Below the pieces are notes generated by a model that saw only the letters and a list, made by a program, of their open reading frames with translations, searched no databases and was not told where the DNA came from. A stretch of DNA of 64,000 bases from Geothrix oryzae. Lineage in GTDB: Bacteria; Acidobacteriota; Holophagae; Holophagales; Holophagaceae. The first letter of the stretch is position 1, and every line of letters begins with the position of its first letter. Of the stretch, positions 18,728-27,303 are shown piece after piece. The translations under genes and the position numbers were made by a program. Location: positions 992,001-1,056,000 of the forward strand of contig NZ_AP027079.1 of assembly GCF_030295385.1 (NCBI RefSeq), written 5' to 3'.

Positions 18728-20410
18728 CTAAAACCATCCGGTCAGGGTCAGGAACAAACCCTTGCCCCGGTCCGCGCTGCCCAGCTGCGCTCGGGCCTGA
18801 AGGGTCAGCTCCAGCCAGCTGGCCGGCGCATGGTGCCGGTCCTCCCGGAACCAATGGCGCAGGGAGGCACCGATGCCGAATCCGCCGGCGTACCGAGGGT
18901 TCACCCGGTTGTCGAAATCCCCCGCCAGGACCAGGTGCGGGGCCAGCATGTCCCGCCCGTCGCTGGTCTTCATGCGCCAGGCGTGGCCGGCTCGGACTTC
19001 GAGCTGATGCACATATTGGCCGGTCTTGGCAAAGGCGGCCCCTTCCGTGAACAGGCGCCAATAGTTCCAGTCGCGTTCCCAGGGCCGAAGGTCCAGCCCA
19101 GCATCCGCGGAGTAGGCAGCCCGGAACATCCAGTCGTTCAGAGAGAGGCGCCCGAGCGCCACCAGCTTTTCGGCCGTGAACACCACATTTTCGGAGCTGA
19201 AGGGCTTGGCCCGGACCCCGACGACCCCCTGCAGCGTGGGACCGCCCGTGGTGGCCGAGTTTCCGCTGTAGAGGTTTTCGAAGACCTGGGCGAAGACCTG
19301 CACCATGCGGCCATTCTGCGCCAGGAACTCCGGCTGCCAGTAGGCCTCCAGGCCCTGTTGAAGGAGCTTGTCCCGGGAGGCCACGCCAGGGAGGAGGATG
19401 CTTTGCCGGTAGAAGCTGCCAGACGCTAGACCCCAGGACCGGCTCAGGGTTTCCACTTCCCGCCGCAGGCCGTAGTCGAACTCCGGTGAAGTCTGGCCCG
19501 AGGCCCTGCGCGCATCCATGCCCCGGGTGAAGTACCGCACCGCCTCGGAATTCTTTCCGAGGCGCTTGGCGGCATAGGCGGCGTCGAGCCAGGTCCCCGG
19601 AAGGCTCTGATCATCCAGCCCAGCGGAGAAATGATCGAGGGCTTCGGCATCGCGGTGCCGGCCCACATACGCATAGGCCAGCTCCAGCGCCGCGTGGCGG
19701 TCCTGCGGGTTGAGCCTGCGAAGGTCTTCCAGGGCCCTCAGCTCAAGGTCGGCCTGGTTGGTTTTTCGCGCCGCGTCGCAAAGCCCCTGCAGCAGCGTAC
19801 GCCGCTGGTCTGCATCCGGGGAGAGCTGCAACGCATCCTGGAAGGCCTGGCAGGCTGAAGCGTGATGGCCATCGGCGAGCAGCAGGAAGGCCCGGCGGGC
19901 TTGAACGCCAAGCTCAGCCTCTCCGGAATGGGGCATCAGAACCTTCAAGGCTTCGGTGTGTCTGCCCTGGGCCTGGAACAGGTCGGCCAGGACCAGCCGG
20001 GTCTGGCGGCGGTCCCCGGGAGAAATTCCAGAATCCCCCTCGAGCTGTGTCGCATCCTCAAGGGCTTCGGCCAACCGGCCTTGACGCTGCCTGAGGTAGA
20101 TCCGGAACAGCCGGAGTTTGGCATCCCCCGGGGCTTTCGCCAGGAGGTCTTCGTTCAACGCATCCGCCTCGGGCAGAGAGCCTATCGCGTAGAGCAGGTC
20201 CCGCTTGAGGGCGAGCAGCTGCGGGTGTTCTTTGGACTTGGCCAGGGCCGCGTCCACCAGGCTCAGAGCCCCCGCCAGGTCATGGGCCGCCTGAAGGCGG
20301 TAGGACTCTTCGGCCAGCCGGTAGGCCTCCCCGCGCAAGGGTGGCGTCTGTGATCGAGCCATGGGACCAAGGAGCAGGAAGACACAGAAACCGGTGAAAC
20401 ATCGGTGCAT
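18728..20410 (-). CDS. NfrA-like TPR and outer-membrane beta-barrel protein (polysaccharide export)
   Basis: A 560-residue protein with an N-terminal signal sequence (FTGFCVFLLLGPMARS). About 320 residues of TPR-like helical pairs follow (for example AHDLAGALSLVDAALAKSKE, AEALEDATQLEGD). The C-terminal ~200 residues are beta-rich and match the NfrA C-terminal domain pattern: RPWERDWNYWRLFTEG, GIGASLRHWFREDRHHAP, and a terminal strand ending in Phe. E. coli NfrA is longer (~990 residues). TPR-plus-barrel proteins (BcsC, PgaA, PelB, NfrA) thread polysaccharides across the outer membrane. It lies 40 bases after the NfrB-like gene. The ATG at 20410 is chosen because the signal peptide starts there. 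Confidence 0.82.
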   Translation of the reverse strand: MHRCFTGFCVFLLLGPMARSQTPPLRGEAYRLAEESYRLQAAHDLAGALSLVDAALAKSKEHPQLLALKRDLLYAIGSLPEADALNEDLLAKAPGDAKLRLFRIYLRQRQGRLAEALEDATQLEGDSGISPGDRRQTRLVLADLFQAQGRHTEALKVLMPHSGEAELGVQARRAFLLLADGHHASACQAFQDALQLSPDADQRRTLLQGLCDAARKTNQADLELRALEDLRRLNPQDRHAALELAYAYVGRHRDAEALDHFSAGLDDQSLPGTWLDAAYAAKRLGKNSEAVRYFTRGMDARRASGQTSPEFDYGLRREVETLSRSWGLASGSFYRQSILLPGVASRDKLLQQGLEAYWQPEFLAQNGRMVQVFAQVFENLYSGNSATTGGPTLQGVVGVRAKPFSSENVVFTAEKLVALGRLSLNDWMFRAAYSADAGLDLRPWERDWNYWRLFTEGAAFAKTGQYVHQLEVRAGHAWRMKTSDGRDMLAPHLVLAGDFDNRVNPRYAGGFGIGASLRHWFREDRHHAPASWLELTLQARAQLGSADRGKGLFLTLTGWF

Positions 20411-20450
20411 GGGCGGCTCGGAGACGATCAGGGCGCGGTGGGAATGGACG

Positions 20451-22553
20451 CTAAGTGGCGGGGGTGGGCTGCAATCCCAAGTGGAGGTGGGCTCCAGAAG
20501 GATGAAGCCCGATCGGCTGGGGGTTGGTGATGTGGCGATCGGCCAAAAACAGTTGCAGTTTCCCGTGGCTCGAATAGGAGTAGTCCGCCAAGGCTGATCC
20601 AAGCAGGACAGGGGAGATTTCAATCTTCAGATCCAGGATGTGCTCCAGGCGGTCCGCCAGGGCCTGATCGAACATCTCGGCGGAAGATCCTCCGAGGATC
20701 ATGTAGGCCAAGGCGCACAGGGCCTCGCTCTCCGTGATGATGAAGAACCTCGGAGCGGTCTGAAGGTGCACCAGGGCTTCTGCCATGGCCGCTTCCAAAG
20801 GAGGCGCCGACACGCCCAGGAGCAGTTCCTCATGCTCCCCGACCCCCAGGGGGACCCATCTGTGATGGATGGCGAGGCTGTGGGGCAGCAGGTTCCGGGT
20901 CTGTTCGAGGACAGCCATGTTGAGGCTGCTGCGCGGGAGGTCGGCCTGGAAGGCGATGGCGTCCGCCAGGTTGGCTTCGGATACCCCATACCGTTCCATG
21001 AGGATGCTGCCCAGCTGGCGCCCGGTGATCTCCTGCTCGGTGAGGGCGGCATCCAGGTGGCCCTCCTCCAGTTCATTCCACTGGAAGAGGATCTCGCCCA
21101 GTTTGGCGCGGAAAGGCCGCAATTCGGGGCCGGTGGGATAGGCGTGGGCCGTCTTGTCCCATGCCAGGGCCACGCCCGTGATCCTGTGCCGCAGGTACTG
21201 CTTCCAGGCCCGGGTGGCGGCCATGAAGTTGATCACGTTGCTGACGAGGACGCGGGGGATGGCGAGCAGGCCATGGGTGACGCCGTACAATCGGTTCACG
21301 AAGATGAAGCGCTGCAGCACGCGGTTCACCATGAACACGGCATTGACCTGCATGAGGCGGGTCAGCCAGCTGCCCTGGGCGAATCCTGGTGGCAGGGGGG
21401 GAACATGCAGGCCCATGCGGCCAAGGAACGTGAGTGTGCCGATGCACGCCAGAAGGGCGTAGGCCAGGATCGTCACCAGGCTGGTGAATACCCCTTTGCG
21501 ATCCCGGAACATGAAGTATTTGGTCTTCAGATCGCCTTTCCACCCCATGGCCTCCCAGCCCTGGAGCGCGATTCCGAGAATCCAGCGGGTCCGTTGACGA
21601 TAGGCGGTACGAAAGGTGGACGGGAAGAATTCGCGAACCCCCAGGAGGTCGTAGCGTTCGACTTTCCGTTCGCCCCACCATCCCTTCTCGTAGGCCGTGT
21701 AGTGAAAGGGGATCTTCACGAAGGACTGTTTCAAACCGAACTTCTTCAAACGGAAGCTGAAGTCGTAATCCTCGGTCAGGGTCGCCGTGTTGAAGGGAGA
21801 ATCCCCGGTTTCCGCCATGAGCGCCGCAAGGGCCCTGCGCGAGTAGCACATCCCGGTTCCGGCGCAGGGCACCAGTCCCGTGAGGCTCTCGCGGACGACC
21901 ATGTCCTTCGAGTGACACTCGGCGAAGTCATCCTGGTAGGTCCCCGCCACCAATTGGTACCACTCGCGCTCCAGGCTGAGCACCGGGAGCTGGATGAGGT
22001 CCATGCGGTCAATGAAGTGGTTGAAGACCTTGAGTTCCAGGGGGTGGATCACATCTTCTGAATCGTGGATCACCACCCCGGAAAAGGGACGACCGGTCTG
22101 CTCCTCGTGCCGGAATACCGCCTGGATCAGGAAATTCAGACAGTCGGCCTTGCAGGTGGGGCCAGGATGGGGCACATCCACCCGGCGCACATTGCGGTAC
22201 CGGCGGGCCATGCGGTCCACCTCGGTTTGGGTCTCACTGTCGTTGACATAAGTGCCGACGAAAATCAGGTAATTGCAGTACTTCATGTTGGCATTGGTGT
22301 TCTCGATCATGCTTGCGATGACATCGAACTCTTTCCAGGCCGGGACCATGATCGCGAAGTGCGCCTCCTCCCGATCCTGAAGCTGCTCGAGCCCGAAGGG
22401 GGCGTGCCTGCGCGCGACCGTGGACTTTCGGTACAGGACCCGGATCCAGAAATAGGCGTCAATGAACACATCATCGAGGCTGCTCACAAGGATGAGCAGG
22501 TTCACGAAGACCACCAGACCGAATAGCACCTGCATGAATGGTTCCATTGGCAT
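20451..22553 (-). CDS. NfrB-like inner-membrane GT2 glycosyltransferase with C-terminal MshEN domain
   Basis: A 700-residue predicted exopolysaccharide synthase. It has an N-terminal TM segment (8-25), then a GT2 domain with FAIMVPAWKE, the DxD-like HDSED (Asp164-Asp167), the acceptor motif TED (260-262) and QRTRW (320-324), the set used by processive GT2 synthases. TM helices follow to about residue 450. From ~484 comes an MshEN (GspE_N) domain with two tandem motifs: KLGEILF...LDAALTEQ, then four residues, then RQLGSILM...LADAIAFQ. This is the known c-di-GMP-binding arrangement. E. coli NfrB (~745 residues) has the same layout. Two nearby in-frame ATGs (22553, 22547) are equally possible starts. 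Confidence 0.88.
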   Translation of the reverse strand: MPMEPFMQVLFGLVVFVNLLILVSSLDDVFIDAYFWIRVLYRKSTVARRHAPFGLEQLQDREEAHFAIMVPAWKEFDVIASMIENTNANMKYCNYLIFVGTYVNDSETQTEVDRMARRYRNVRRVDVPHPGPTCKADCLNFLIQAVFRHEEQTGRPFSGVVIHDSEDVIHPLELKVFNHFIDRMDLIQLPVLSLEREWYQLVAGTYQDDFAECHSKDMVVRESLTGLVPCAGTGMCYSRRALAALMAETGDSPFNTATLTEDYDFSFRLKKFGLKQSFVKIPFHYTAYEKGWWGERKVERYDLLGVREFFPSTFRTAYRQRTRWILGIALQGWEAMGWKGDLKTKYFMFRDRKGVFTSLVTILAYALLACIGTLTFLGRMGLHVPPLPPGFAQGSWLTRLMQVNAVFMVNRVLQRFIFVNRLYGVTHGLLAIPRVLVSNVINFMAATRAWKQYLRHRITGVALAWDKTAHAYPTGPELRPFRAKLGEILFQWNELEEGHLDAALTEQEITGRQLGSILMERYGVSEANLADAIAFQADLPRSSLNMAVLEQTRNLLPHSLAIHHRWVPLGVGEHEELLLGVSAPPLEAAMAEALVHLQTAPRFFIITESEALCALAYMILGGSSAEMFDQALADRLEHILDLKIEISPVLLGSALADYSYSSHGKLQLFLADRHITNPQPIGLHPSGAHLHLGLQPTPAT

Positions 22554-22648
22554 TTGACACGCGCCCGGCGCGGCCCCTCGAAGTTTTGAGATACACGATT
22601 AGAGCTTTCGGAATGAAAGTCCCCGTTCCACGGGATTCCCTGTTGGAT

Positions 22649-24772
22649 TCAGTTCGTGATGGAACCTGCGGCGACGAATGTCCAGCCCTGAACCTTCAGG
22701 CCATCCACGATCTCGGTCAGCATGGGCGTTCCCAGATACGGATGGTAGAAGAAGCTTGCAAAGCCATCCCTGATCACCAGGTTCTTCTGGGCCGTGGTGA
22801 GGATGTCGGCCGGCAGGCGCGGAGGATGGTTGTTGAAGGCCACCGGCTCGACATTGCCCAGGTTCTCCGGGATGACGAAGGAACCGTAGATGTCCTTCAC
22901 CGGATAGGGGAAGAACTGGCCGTTCAGCCGGCTGTAGCTGATCGCTCCGCCGCTGAGAATGCCCCCGAAATAGAGACCACGGTCGTACCGCTTGGGGAAG
23001 AGGGCGAGGATGGCCTTGTAGTCGGGAACCGAGGCCGCGTAGTGCGGCGGCTCGAAAATGGTGGGGACCGTCAACCCCGCCCGGGTGAATGCGTTCATCC
23101 CGGACTTGATGCGACTGGTGGCCCATACCTGGGAGTCGCCCGGCACCGGGCCGTCATACACCACATTGTTGGCAGAATCGATGTGCGCGATGAAGAACTC
23201 GAAGTCATCGGCACTGGCCCCCGAGTAGGGGTTCAGGAGTTTGGAGAACTGATGGGTGTAGCCATGCATGAGAAGGGTTCCGCCCCTGGACTGCATGTAC
23301 TTCAGGGCCGAAACAACGGTGGGGCGGTTCACTAGATCGTAGGAGGTCGCGACGCCTCCGTTGTAGGTGCCGTTGGGATCGCGGTATCCGGGGTAGACCG
23401 CCACGGAGAACGGCACTGCGCGTGCGAAGAGCGCATCGGCGACGGCCCTCAGTTCCGCGGGATCGGCATCAGGTCCCACATCTTCGATCCGGACCAGGGC
23501 ACGGTGCCGGGTGGCCGCGGCGGGGTTGTAGACGGCGTAGAGCAGGTCCGCGAAGGCCAGGTAGCGATCGTTGGGGCTGACATAGGAGAAGGGGATTTCG
23601 GTGAAGTAGTAGAACTGGCCGCTCTGGACGACCCAGGGGATCGTGGTGCCATCCGTGCGCTGGGCCGTGGCCAGCGCCTGGGCCTTGGACGGGTCGGCAA
23701 GGGTGGTTCCCATGATGCCGCCCCCGTTCAGAAGGTCGCGGTCCAGCTGGGTGCCCTTGTACTGGACGCTGGGGATCTGGCTGAAATCGAAGCCAGTCCA
23801 TGTCCATCCGGTCGTGCCCGGGAAATCGGCGAACTCCGCCGTGAGTTGCCAGATGTTGTCGTACATCCACAGCACCGGGATCGTGGTGGCCCGGACATCT
23901 GCCAAAAAAGCCAGGGGCAGGGGCTCATCGTAGGTGGAGCCGATGTAGACCACCGCGGTGAAGCCAGCCATCTGCCCGGCCACATAGGTCCCCACGGGGA
24001 TCGCCTTCCAGGTGCCGAAGTGGGAGACCAGGTTGGCGGTCTGCTGGGCGTAGAGTTCGCCCAGGAATCCCCAGGGGCCGGTGGAATCGTAGAGGATCAG
24101 CGTGTTGGGGGAGGCCGCCAGGGCGGCGCCGGACACGGTCAAGCTCCTGAGACGATCCTGGAGTTCATGTTTGGATGGGCCAGCCCAGGGCGCCAGGCGA
24201 GGGCGGCCGATCGCGGGAACCTGTTGCGGGGGCCGCGGCGGAGCGGGCAGCTGGGTACCCGCGGTGGTGCTGACTTTCCCGGCCGCATCGGCGATCGGGC
24301 CGTTGGGTTTTGAGGGAGGAGTTGCGTCCTGGTTGAAGGTCACGCTAATGCTTTGAACTGGGGTCTGAACGGGGGCTTGAACAGGCCGGGCCGCGGTGGC
24401 GCGGATGACGCCAGAGCCAGCCATGAGGGGCTCCAGGCCCGGATCCGGCGAGGAACTGGGTTGGGTGCCTTTAGCCGGTTCCATGGGCAGGGAATCGTCC
24501 GCATTTTCGGATGGTGTGGTTGGCGCGGGAACCACTTCCGGAGACTGCTTGGCCGGTTCAGATGGCGCGGGAGCCTTCTCCGATGACTGCTTGGCCGGTT
24601 CGGGTGTGGCCGGTTGACGGGGAGCTGTCTTGGTCGCCGGCTTTGCTGGGAGGGGCTGGGGCTGCTCCTCTCGGCCATAGGCAGGGCTTAGGGCGACCAA
24701 ACTGGAAAAAAGAATTGAAAATAAGTCTGTTAGGCGAAAAATAACCACCTCCGGGCATAGGTTACGGGCCAT
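22649..24772 (-). CDS. DUF2334-domain polysaccharide deacetylase-like exported protein
   Basis: About 707 residues. An N-terminal signal sequence (LFSILFSSLVALSPAYG) leads into a Pro/Ala/Glu/Lys-rich linker to about residue 130. An uncharacterised alpha/beta domain follows, then a C-terminal DUF2334-type barrel: VRIEDVG (Glu430, Asp431), MHGYTHQ (His503, His507), EPPHYAAS and FFYHPYLG. These resemble the carboxylate/HxxxH metal site of carbohydrate esterase 4 deacetylases. It is first in the operon, 95 bases before the NfrB-like gene, so N-deacetylation of the HexNAc polymer (as PgaB does for PNAG) is a reasonable guess. The ATG at 24772 lacks a clear ribosome-binding site, so the start is uncertain. 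Confidence 0.78.
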   Translation of the reverse strand: MARNLCPEVVIFRLTDLFSILFSSLVALSPAYGREEQPQPLPAKPATKTAPRQPATPEPAKQSSEKAPAPSEPAKQSPEVVPAPTTPSENADDSLPMEPAKGTQPSSSPDPGLEPLMAGSGVIRATAARPVQAPVQTPVQSISVTFNQDATPPSKPNGPIADAAGKVSTTAGTQLPAPPRPPQQVPAIGRPRLAPWAGPSKHELQDRLRSLTVSGAALAASPNTLILYDSTGPWGFLGELYAQQTANLVSHFGTWKAIPVGTYVAGQMAGFTAVVYIGSTYDEPLPLAFLADVRATTIPVLWMYDNIWQLTAEFADFPGTTGWTWTGFDFSQIPSVQYKGTQLDRDLLNGGGIMGTTLADPSKAQALATAQRTDGTTIPWVVQSGQFYYFTEIPFSYVSPNDRYLAFADLLYAVYNPAAATRHRALVRIEDVGPDADPAELRAVADALFARAVPFSVAVYPGYRDPNGTYNGGVATSYDLVNRPTVVSALKYMQSRGGTLLMHGYTHQFSKLLNPYSGASADDFEFFIAHIDSANNVVYDGPVPGDSQVWATSRIKSGMNAFTRAGLTVPTIFEPPHYAASVPDYKAILALFPKRYDRGLYFGGILSGGAISYSRLNGQFFPYPVKDIYGSFVIPENLGNVEPVAFNNHPPRLPADILTTAQKNLVIRDGFASFFYHPYLGTPMLTEIVDGLKVQGWTFVAAGSITN

Positions 24773-24792
24773 GGACACTGGGCGCAGGTGTT

Positions 24793-24808
24793 TTGACACA
24801 AGGGTCAA
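24793..24808. promoter_or_regulatory. Inverted repeat TTGAC-N6-GTCAA upstream of the exopolysaccharide operon
   Basis: A perfect 5-bp palindrome lies 21 bases before the proposed start of the DUF2334 gene, in the AT-rich divergent intergenic region. It could be a regulator site; each arm also reads TTGAC, like a -35 box, on its own strand. No convincing -10 is paired with it. Confidence 0.3.
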
Positions 24809-24871
24809 GTCGCAAAAAGTAGGTCATGTAAAGTATCGCGTCAAGGGGTTAAAAAATGTTTTTTTTACAAG

Positions 24872-24889
24872 TGTAGATTAATATCTACA
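24872..24889. promoter_or_regulatory. Palindrome TGTAGAT-TAAT-ATCTACA in divergent intergenic region
   Basis: An 18-base near-palindrome with perfect 7-bp arms, centred about 100 bases from the DUF2334 start and 70 bases from the small ORF at 24952. The surrounding 120 bases are markedly AT-rich compared with the rest of the window. This is the most operator-like site in the exopolysaccharide locus and could serve both directions. The binding protein is unknown. Confidence 0.45.
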
Positions 24890-24951
24890 TGGATTTTCTT
24901 GATGTATATGATAATCTTGTTTAAGGATAAAACACCTTGAAGGAGTGAGAA

Positions 24952-25098
24952 ATGTCGTTTTCTACTAGATCTTTAGGCGGACCTCCGCTTGGTCCCTGGA
25001 GCCTAGAAACCACTCCGGCCAAGCCCGACAGCCGACTGGCACCCGGGCCTGAAGGGTGGACCCTGCTCGGCGATGAAACTGAGCCTGGGATCATCTGA
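24952..25098 (+). CDS. Small ORF of unknown function (48 residues)
   Basis: An ATG with a strong AAGGAGTG ribosome-binding site 6-7 bases upstream opens a 48-codon frame ending TGA at 25096. The product begins MSFSTRSLGGPPLGPW and is Pro/Gly-rich, with no recognised domain, signal peptide or TM segment. The first eight codons are AT-rich, unlike the rest. It precedes the glycosidase lipoprotein gene on the same strand and may be a leader peptide or a genuine small protein. Only the ribosome-binding site supports it. Confidence 0.4.
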   Translation: MSFSTRSLGGPPLGPWSLETTPAKPDSRLAPGPEGWTLLGDETEPGII

Positions 25099-25165
25099 AC
25101 AGGAAGGACGCAGCCCCCCCTCCATGAGGGGCGCCTGCTTTACCTCATCTCCCAGGGAGCCTGCC

Positions 25166-26638
25166 ATGGCGGACCTGCATTCGAGCAAGGAAGGGTCAGT
25201 GACTCGGGTTCAGTGGAGGCGTTGGTCTGCGGGCCTGGTTGCCCTTTTCGCCGCGGCCCTCTTTTTTGCCTGCAGGGGAGGTGGAAACCATCAGGCCAGC
25301 CCCAGCCCCGCGGCCACCCACGCCATCGCGGGGTCGGTGGGCGGGGCTGTGCAGCAAGGGGTCGCCATCAACCTAACAGGCGCGGCGACCAGGACCGCGA
25401 CCACGGACGCGACTGGGACCTTCAGCTTCCCTGGCCTTCTGGACGGCGGCTATACCCTGACCCCAGCCCTTGCCGGCTACACCTTCACCCCGGCCTCCTC
25501 GGCCGTGACTGTGCTTGGCACAAATTCAACAGGGAACCGCTTCGTAGCCAGTGTTCCAACCGTCACCTACAGCATCAGCGGTTCAGTCAGTGGCGCGGTG
25601 CAGCAGGGCGTACTGATGAGGCTCGCGGGAGCGGCTTCCGCCACGACGACCACCGGCTCAAGCGGCAGCTACTCCTTCACGGGGCTCGCGAATGGCAGCT
25701 ATTCGGTCACCCCAAGCCTGTCGGGCTACGCCTTCACGCCCGCCAATTCAGCGGTGACCCTGAATGAGGCGAATGTTAGCGGCCAGAACTTCACCTCCTT
25801 GGCCAACCCACCACCTCTTCCAACCAGCTGGCTCTGGGGGGTGACTACCGATGACCCCGCCTCCAGCACGGCCCAGCAGGTGGATGCCCTGAAGTCCCTG
25901 CCGGTTCGCACCATGGTCCGGACAGTCTTTGACCTGGCTTCAGGCGGGCATCCCGCCGCGGTGGATTATGTGTCCTCCGTCACGGCACTCGCGACGGTGG
26001 CCGATGTGATGGGCCAGCCCGTGGATTCGTCCTACATGCCAGCCCTGACCCTGGCCGCGGTCCAGGCTCGCATCACCGAGTACCTGGGCACCCTCGGCCC
26101 GTTCGTGTCTGTTTGGGAAATCGGCAACGAGGTGAACGGGAACTGGCTGGGATCGGGCGTCATGCCCAAGCTCGAAGCGATGTTTGATGCTGTGAAGGCT
26201 GCCGGGAAGCCCACGGCCCTCACCTTCTACTACGAAAATCCGGCCACGCCAGGCTACGACCTCATCCCTTGGGCGGATGCCAACATTCCGCCCGGGCACC
26301 GCATGCGCACGGGACTCAATTATGTCTTGGTCAGCTACTACGAAGACCAGAACAATGGCCATCAGCTGACCCAGGCAGAATTGGATGCGCTATTTAGCGC
26401 TTTGGCCGCCCGCTTCCCCAACGCGAAACTCGGATTCGGCGAATTCGGCTGGGGCAACAGCATTCCCGCCTCCGCCACCACCCGGGCCGACATGCTCCGG
26501 CGGTTCTACGGCTACCGTATCCCCAGCGTGCCCGCCTATGTGGGCGGCGGGTTCTATTGGCATTTCCTCCAGACCATGGTGCCCAAGACCGCGCCGGATT
26601 GGTCCGTCCTCAACGACCTGGAGACTCAGGCCCCCTGA
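25166..26638 (+). CDS. Lipoprotein with two carboxypeptidase-regulatory-like repeats and a clan-A glycosidase-like domain
   Basis: A 490-residue protein. The N-terminal signal ends FFAC (Cys36), giving a probable lipoprotein followed by a Gly/Ser/Pro linker. Two tandem ~80-residue beta-sandwich repeats follow, each with a (S)GSVxGAVQQGV start, TGTFSF/SGSYSF and GYTFTPASSAVTV/GYAFTPANSAVTL. The C-terminal ~270 residues form a TIM-barrel glycosidase-like domain with VWEIGNE (acid/base Glu322) and LGFGEFGWG (nucleophile Glu426), the clan GH-A arrangement. The ATG at 25166 has GGGAG upstream. It is divergent from the exopolysaccharide operon and probably trims or remodels its polymer at the cell surface. 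The GH family is not certain. Confidence 0.78.
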   Translation: MADLHSSKEGSVTRVQWRRWSAGLVALFAAALFFACRGGGNHQASPSPAATHAIAGSVGGAVQQGVAINLTGAATRTATTDATGTFSFPGLLDGGYTLTPALAGYTFTPASSAVTVLGTNSTGNRFVASVPTVTYSISGSVSGAVQQGVLMRLAGAASATTTTGSSGSYSFTGLANGSYSVTPSLSGYAFTPANSAVTLNEANVSGQNFTSLANPPPLPTSWLWGVTTDDPASSTAQQVDALKSLPVRTMVRTVFDLASGGHPAAVDYVSSVTALATVADVMGQPVDSSYMPALTLAAVQARITEYLGTLGPFVSVWEIGNEVNGNWLGSGVMPKLEAMFDAVKAAGKPTALTFYYENPATPGYDLIPWADANIPPGHRMRTGLNYVLVSYYEDQNNGHQLTQAELDALFSALAARFPNAKLGFGEFGWGNSIPASATTRADMLRRFYGYRIPSVPAYVGGGFYWHFLQTMVPKTAPDWSVLNDLETQAP

Positions 26639-26920
26639 TCCCGGTCGCTGGCGGCGGTCTACACCGGCAGCAAGACGGCCATCGAGGGGTTCACGGGATC
26701 CCCCCTGGCCTTCGAGCTGGAGGCCTTCAGCCTGCGCGTGAAGCTGGTCGAACTGGGCTCCGCGCCGACGACGCGCTTCACCCTCAACGGCGGCAAGCGC
26801 ATGGAAGGGCTGATTCCCGAGGCCTATATGCCCTTCGCCGAGCGGGTCTTCGCCGCCTTTGCCCATCCGGCTGCGGTAACCCTTGAATCCGATGTGGCCG
26901 AGGCGGCGTGGCGCCCGGTG
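26639..26920 (+). pseudogene. Short-chain dehydrogenase remnant (5'-truncated)
   Basis: Immediately after the glycosidase stop, in the same frame, the sequence reads LAAVYTGSKTAIEGF, which holds the SDR catalytic YxxxK. It continues FELEAFSLRVKLVELG, MEGLIPEAYMPFAERVFAAF and VAEAAWRPV, the normal second half of an SDR. The Rossmann half with its TGxxxGxG motif is missing and the recognisable similarity fades by about 26920. There is no start codon or ribosome-binding site at the fragment start. It is therefore a decayed gene left by a rearrangement, not a working enzyme. Confidence 0.72.
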
Positions 26921-27303
26921 GCGCAGCCGGGAGTGAGGCCTGATTGGATGCCCGATTGGGTGGAGCCCTTCGCCTGGACGATCCACGCAGCCAAGAAGCC
27001 CATCGTGTCGGGCACCCTGGACCGGGTTGATTGGAGCGCTGAGCAGGTTTGCGGGGCTCTCTCAGCCTGTGGATTTGAAGCTCGGGAGCTGGCTGGAGTG
27101 CGGCTCGGGGGCCGTGGCCATGCGGTATGTGCCGAGACGATAGCTGTTCCCCTTGGTCCTTCGGCCTTGATCCACTGCGGAGGCCGCCGGGGGGCTGCCT
27201 CCGCAGTGGCGCTCGCCCGGCGACCGCCGTTCTCCGCCCTTCGTGCCGGCCCATGCTGTGACGATTTGAACGGGGTCCCGCTGCGCGGTCCCCGGTCTGC
27301 TCC
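26921..27303. other. Non-coding stretch with a 13-bp hairpin, no gene recognised
   Basis: No supported gene is seen here. It contains a perfect inverted repeat, CCACTGCGGAGGC (27172-27184) paired with GCCTCCGCAGTGG (27197-27209) around a 12-base loop. There is no T-run, so it is not a classical terminator. A weaker GGGG...CCCC hairpin lies near 27272-27294. Decay of the upstream SDR gene accounts for part of this stretch. Confidence 0.5.

Noticed and set aside
25060-25165. Possible c-di-GMP (GEMM-I) riboswitch before the lipoprotein gene, suggested by GAAGGACGCAGCC
   Set aside because: Only part of the conserved GGACGCAAAGCC box is present. The upstream GCAAACC segment, GAAA-capped stem and receptor are not found, and the region overlaps the small ORF.
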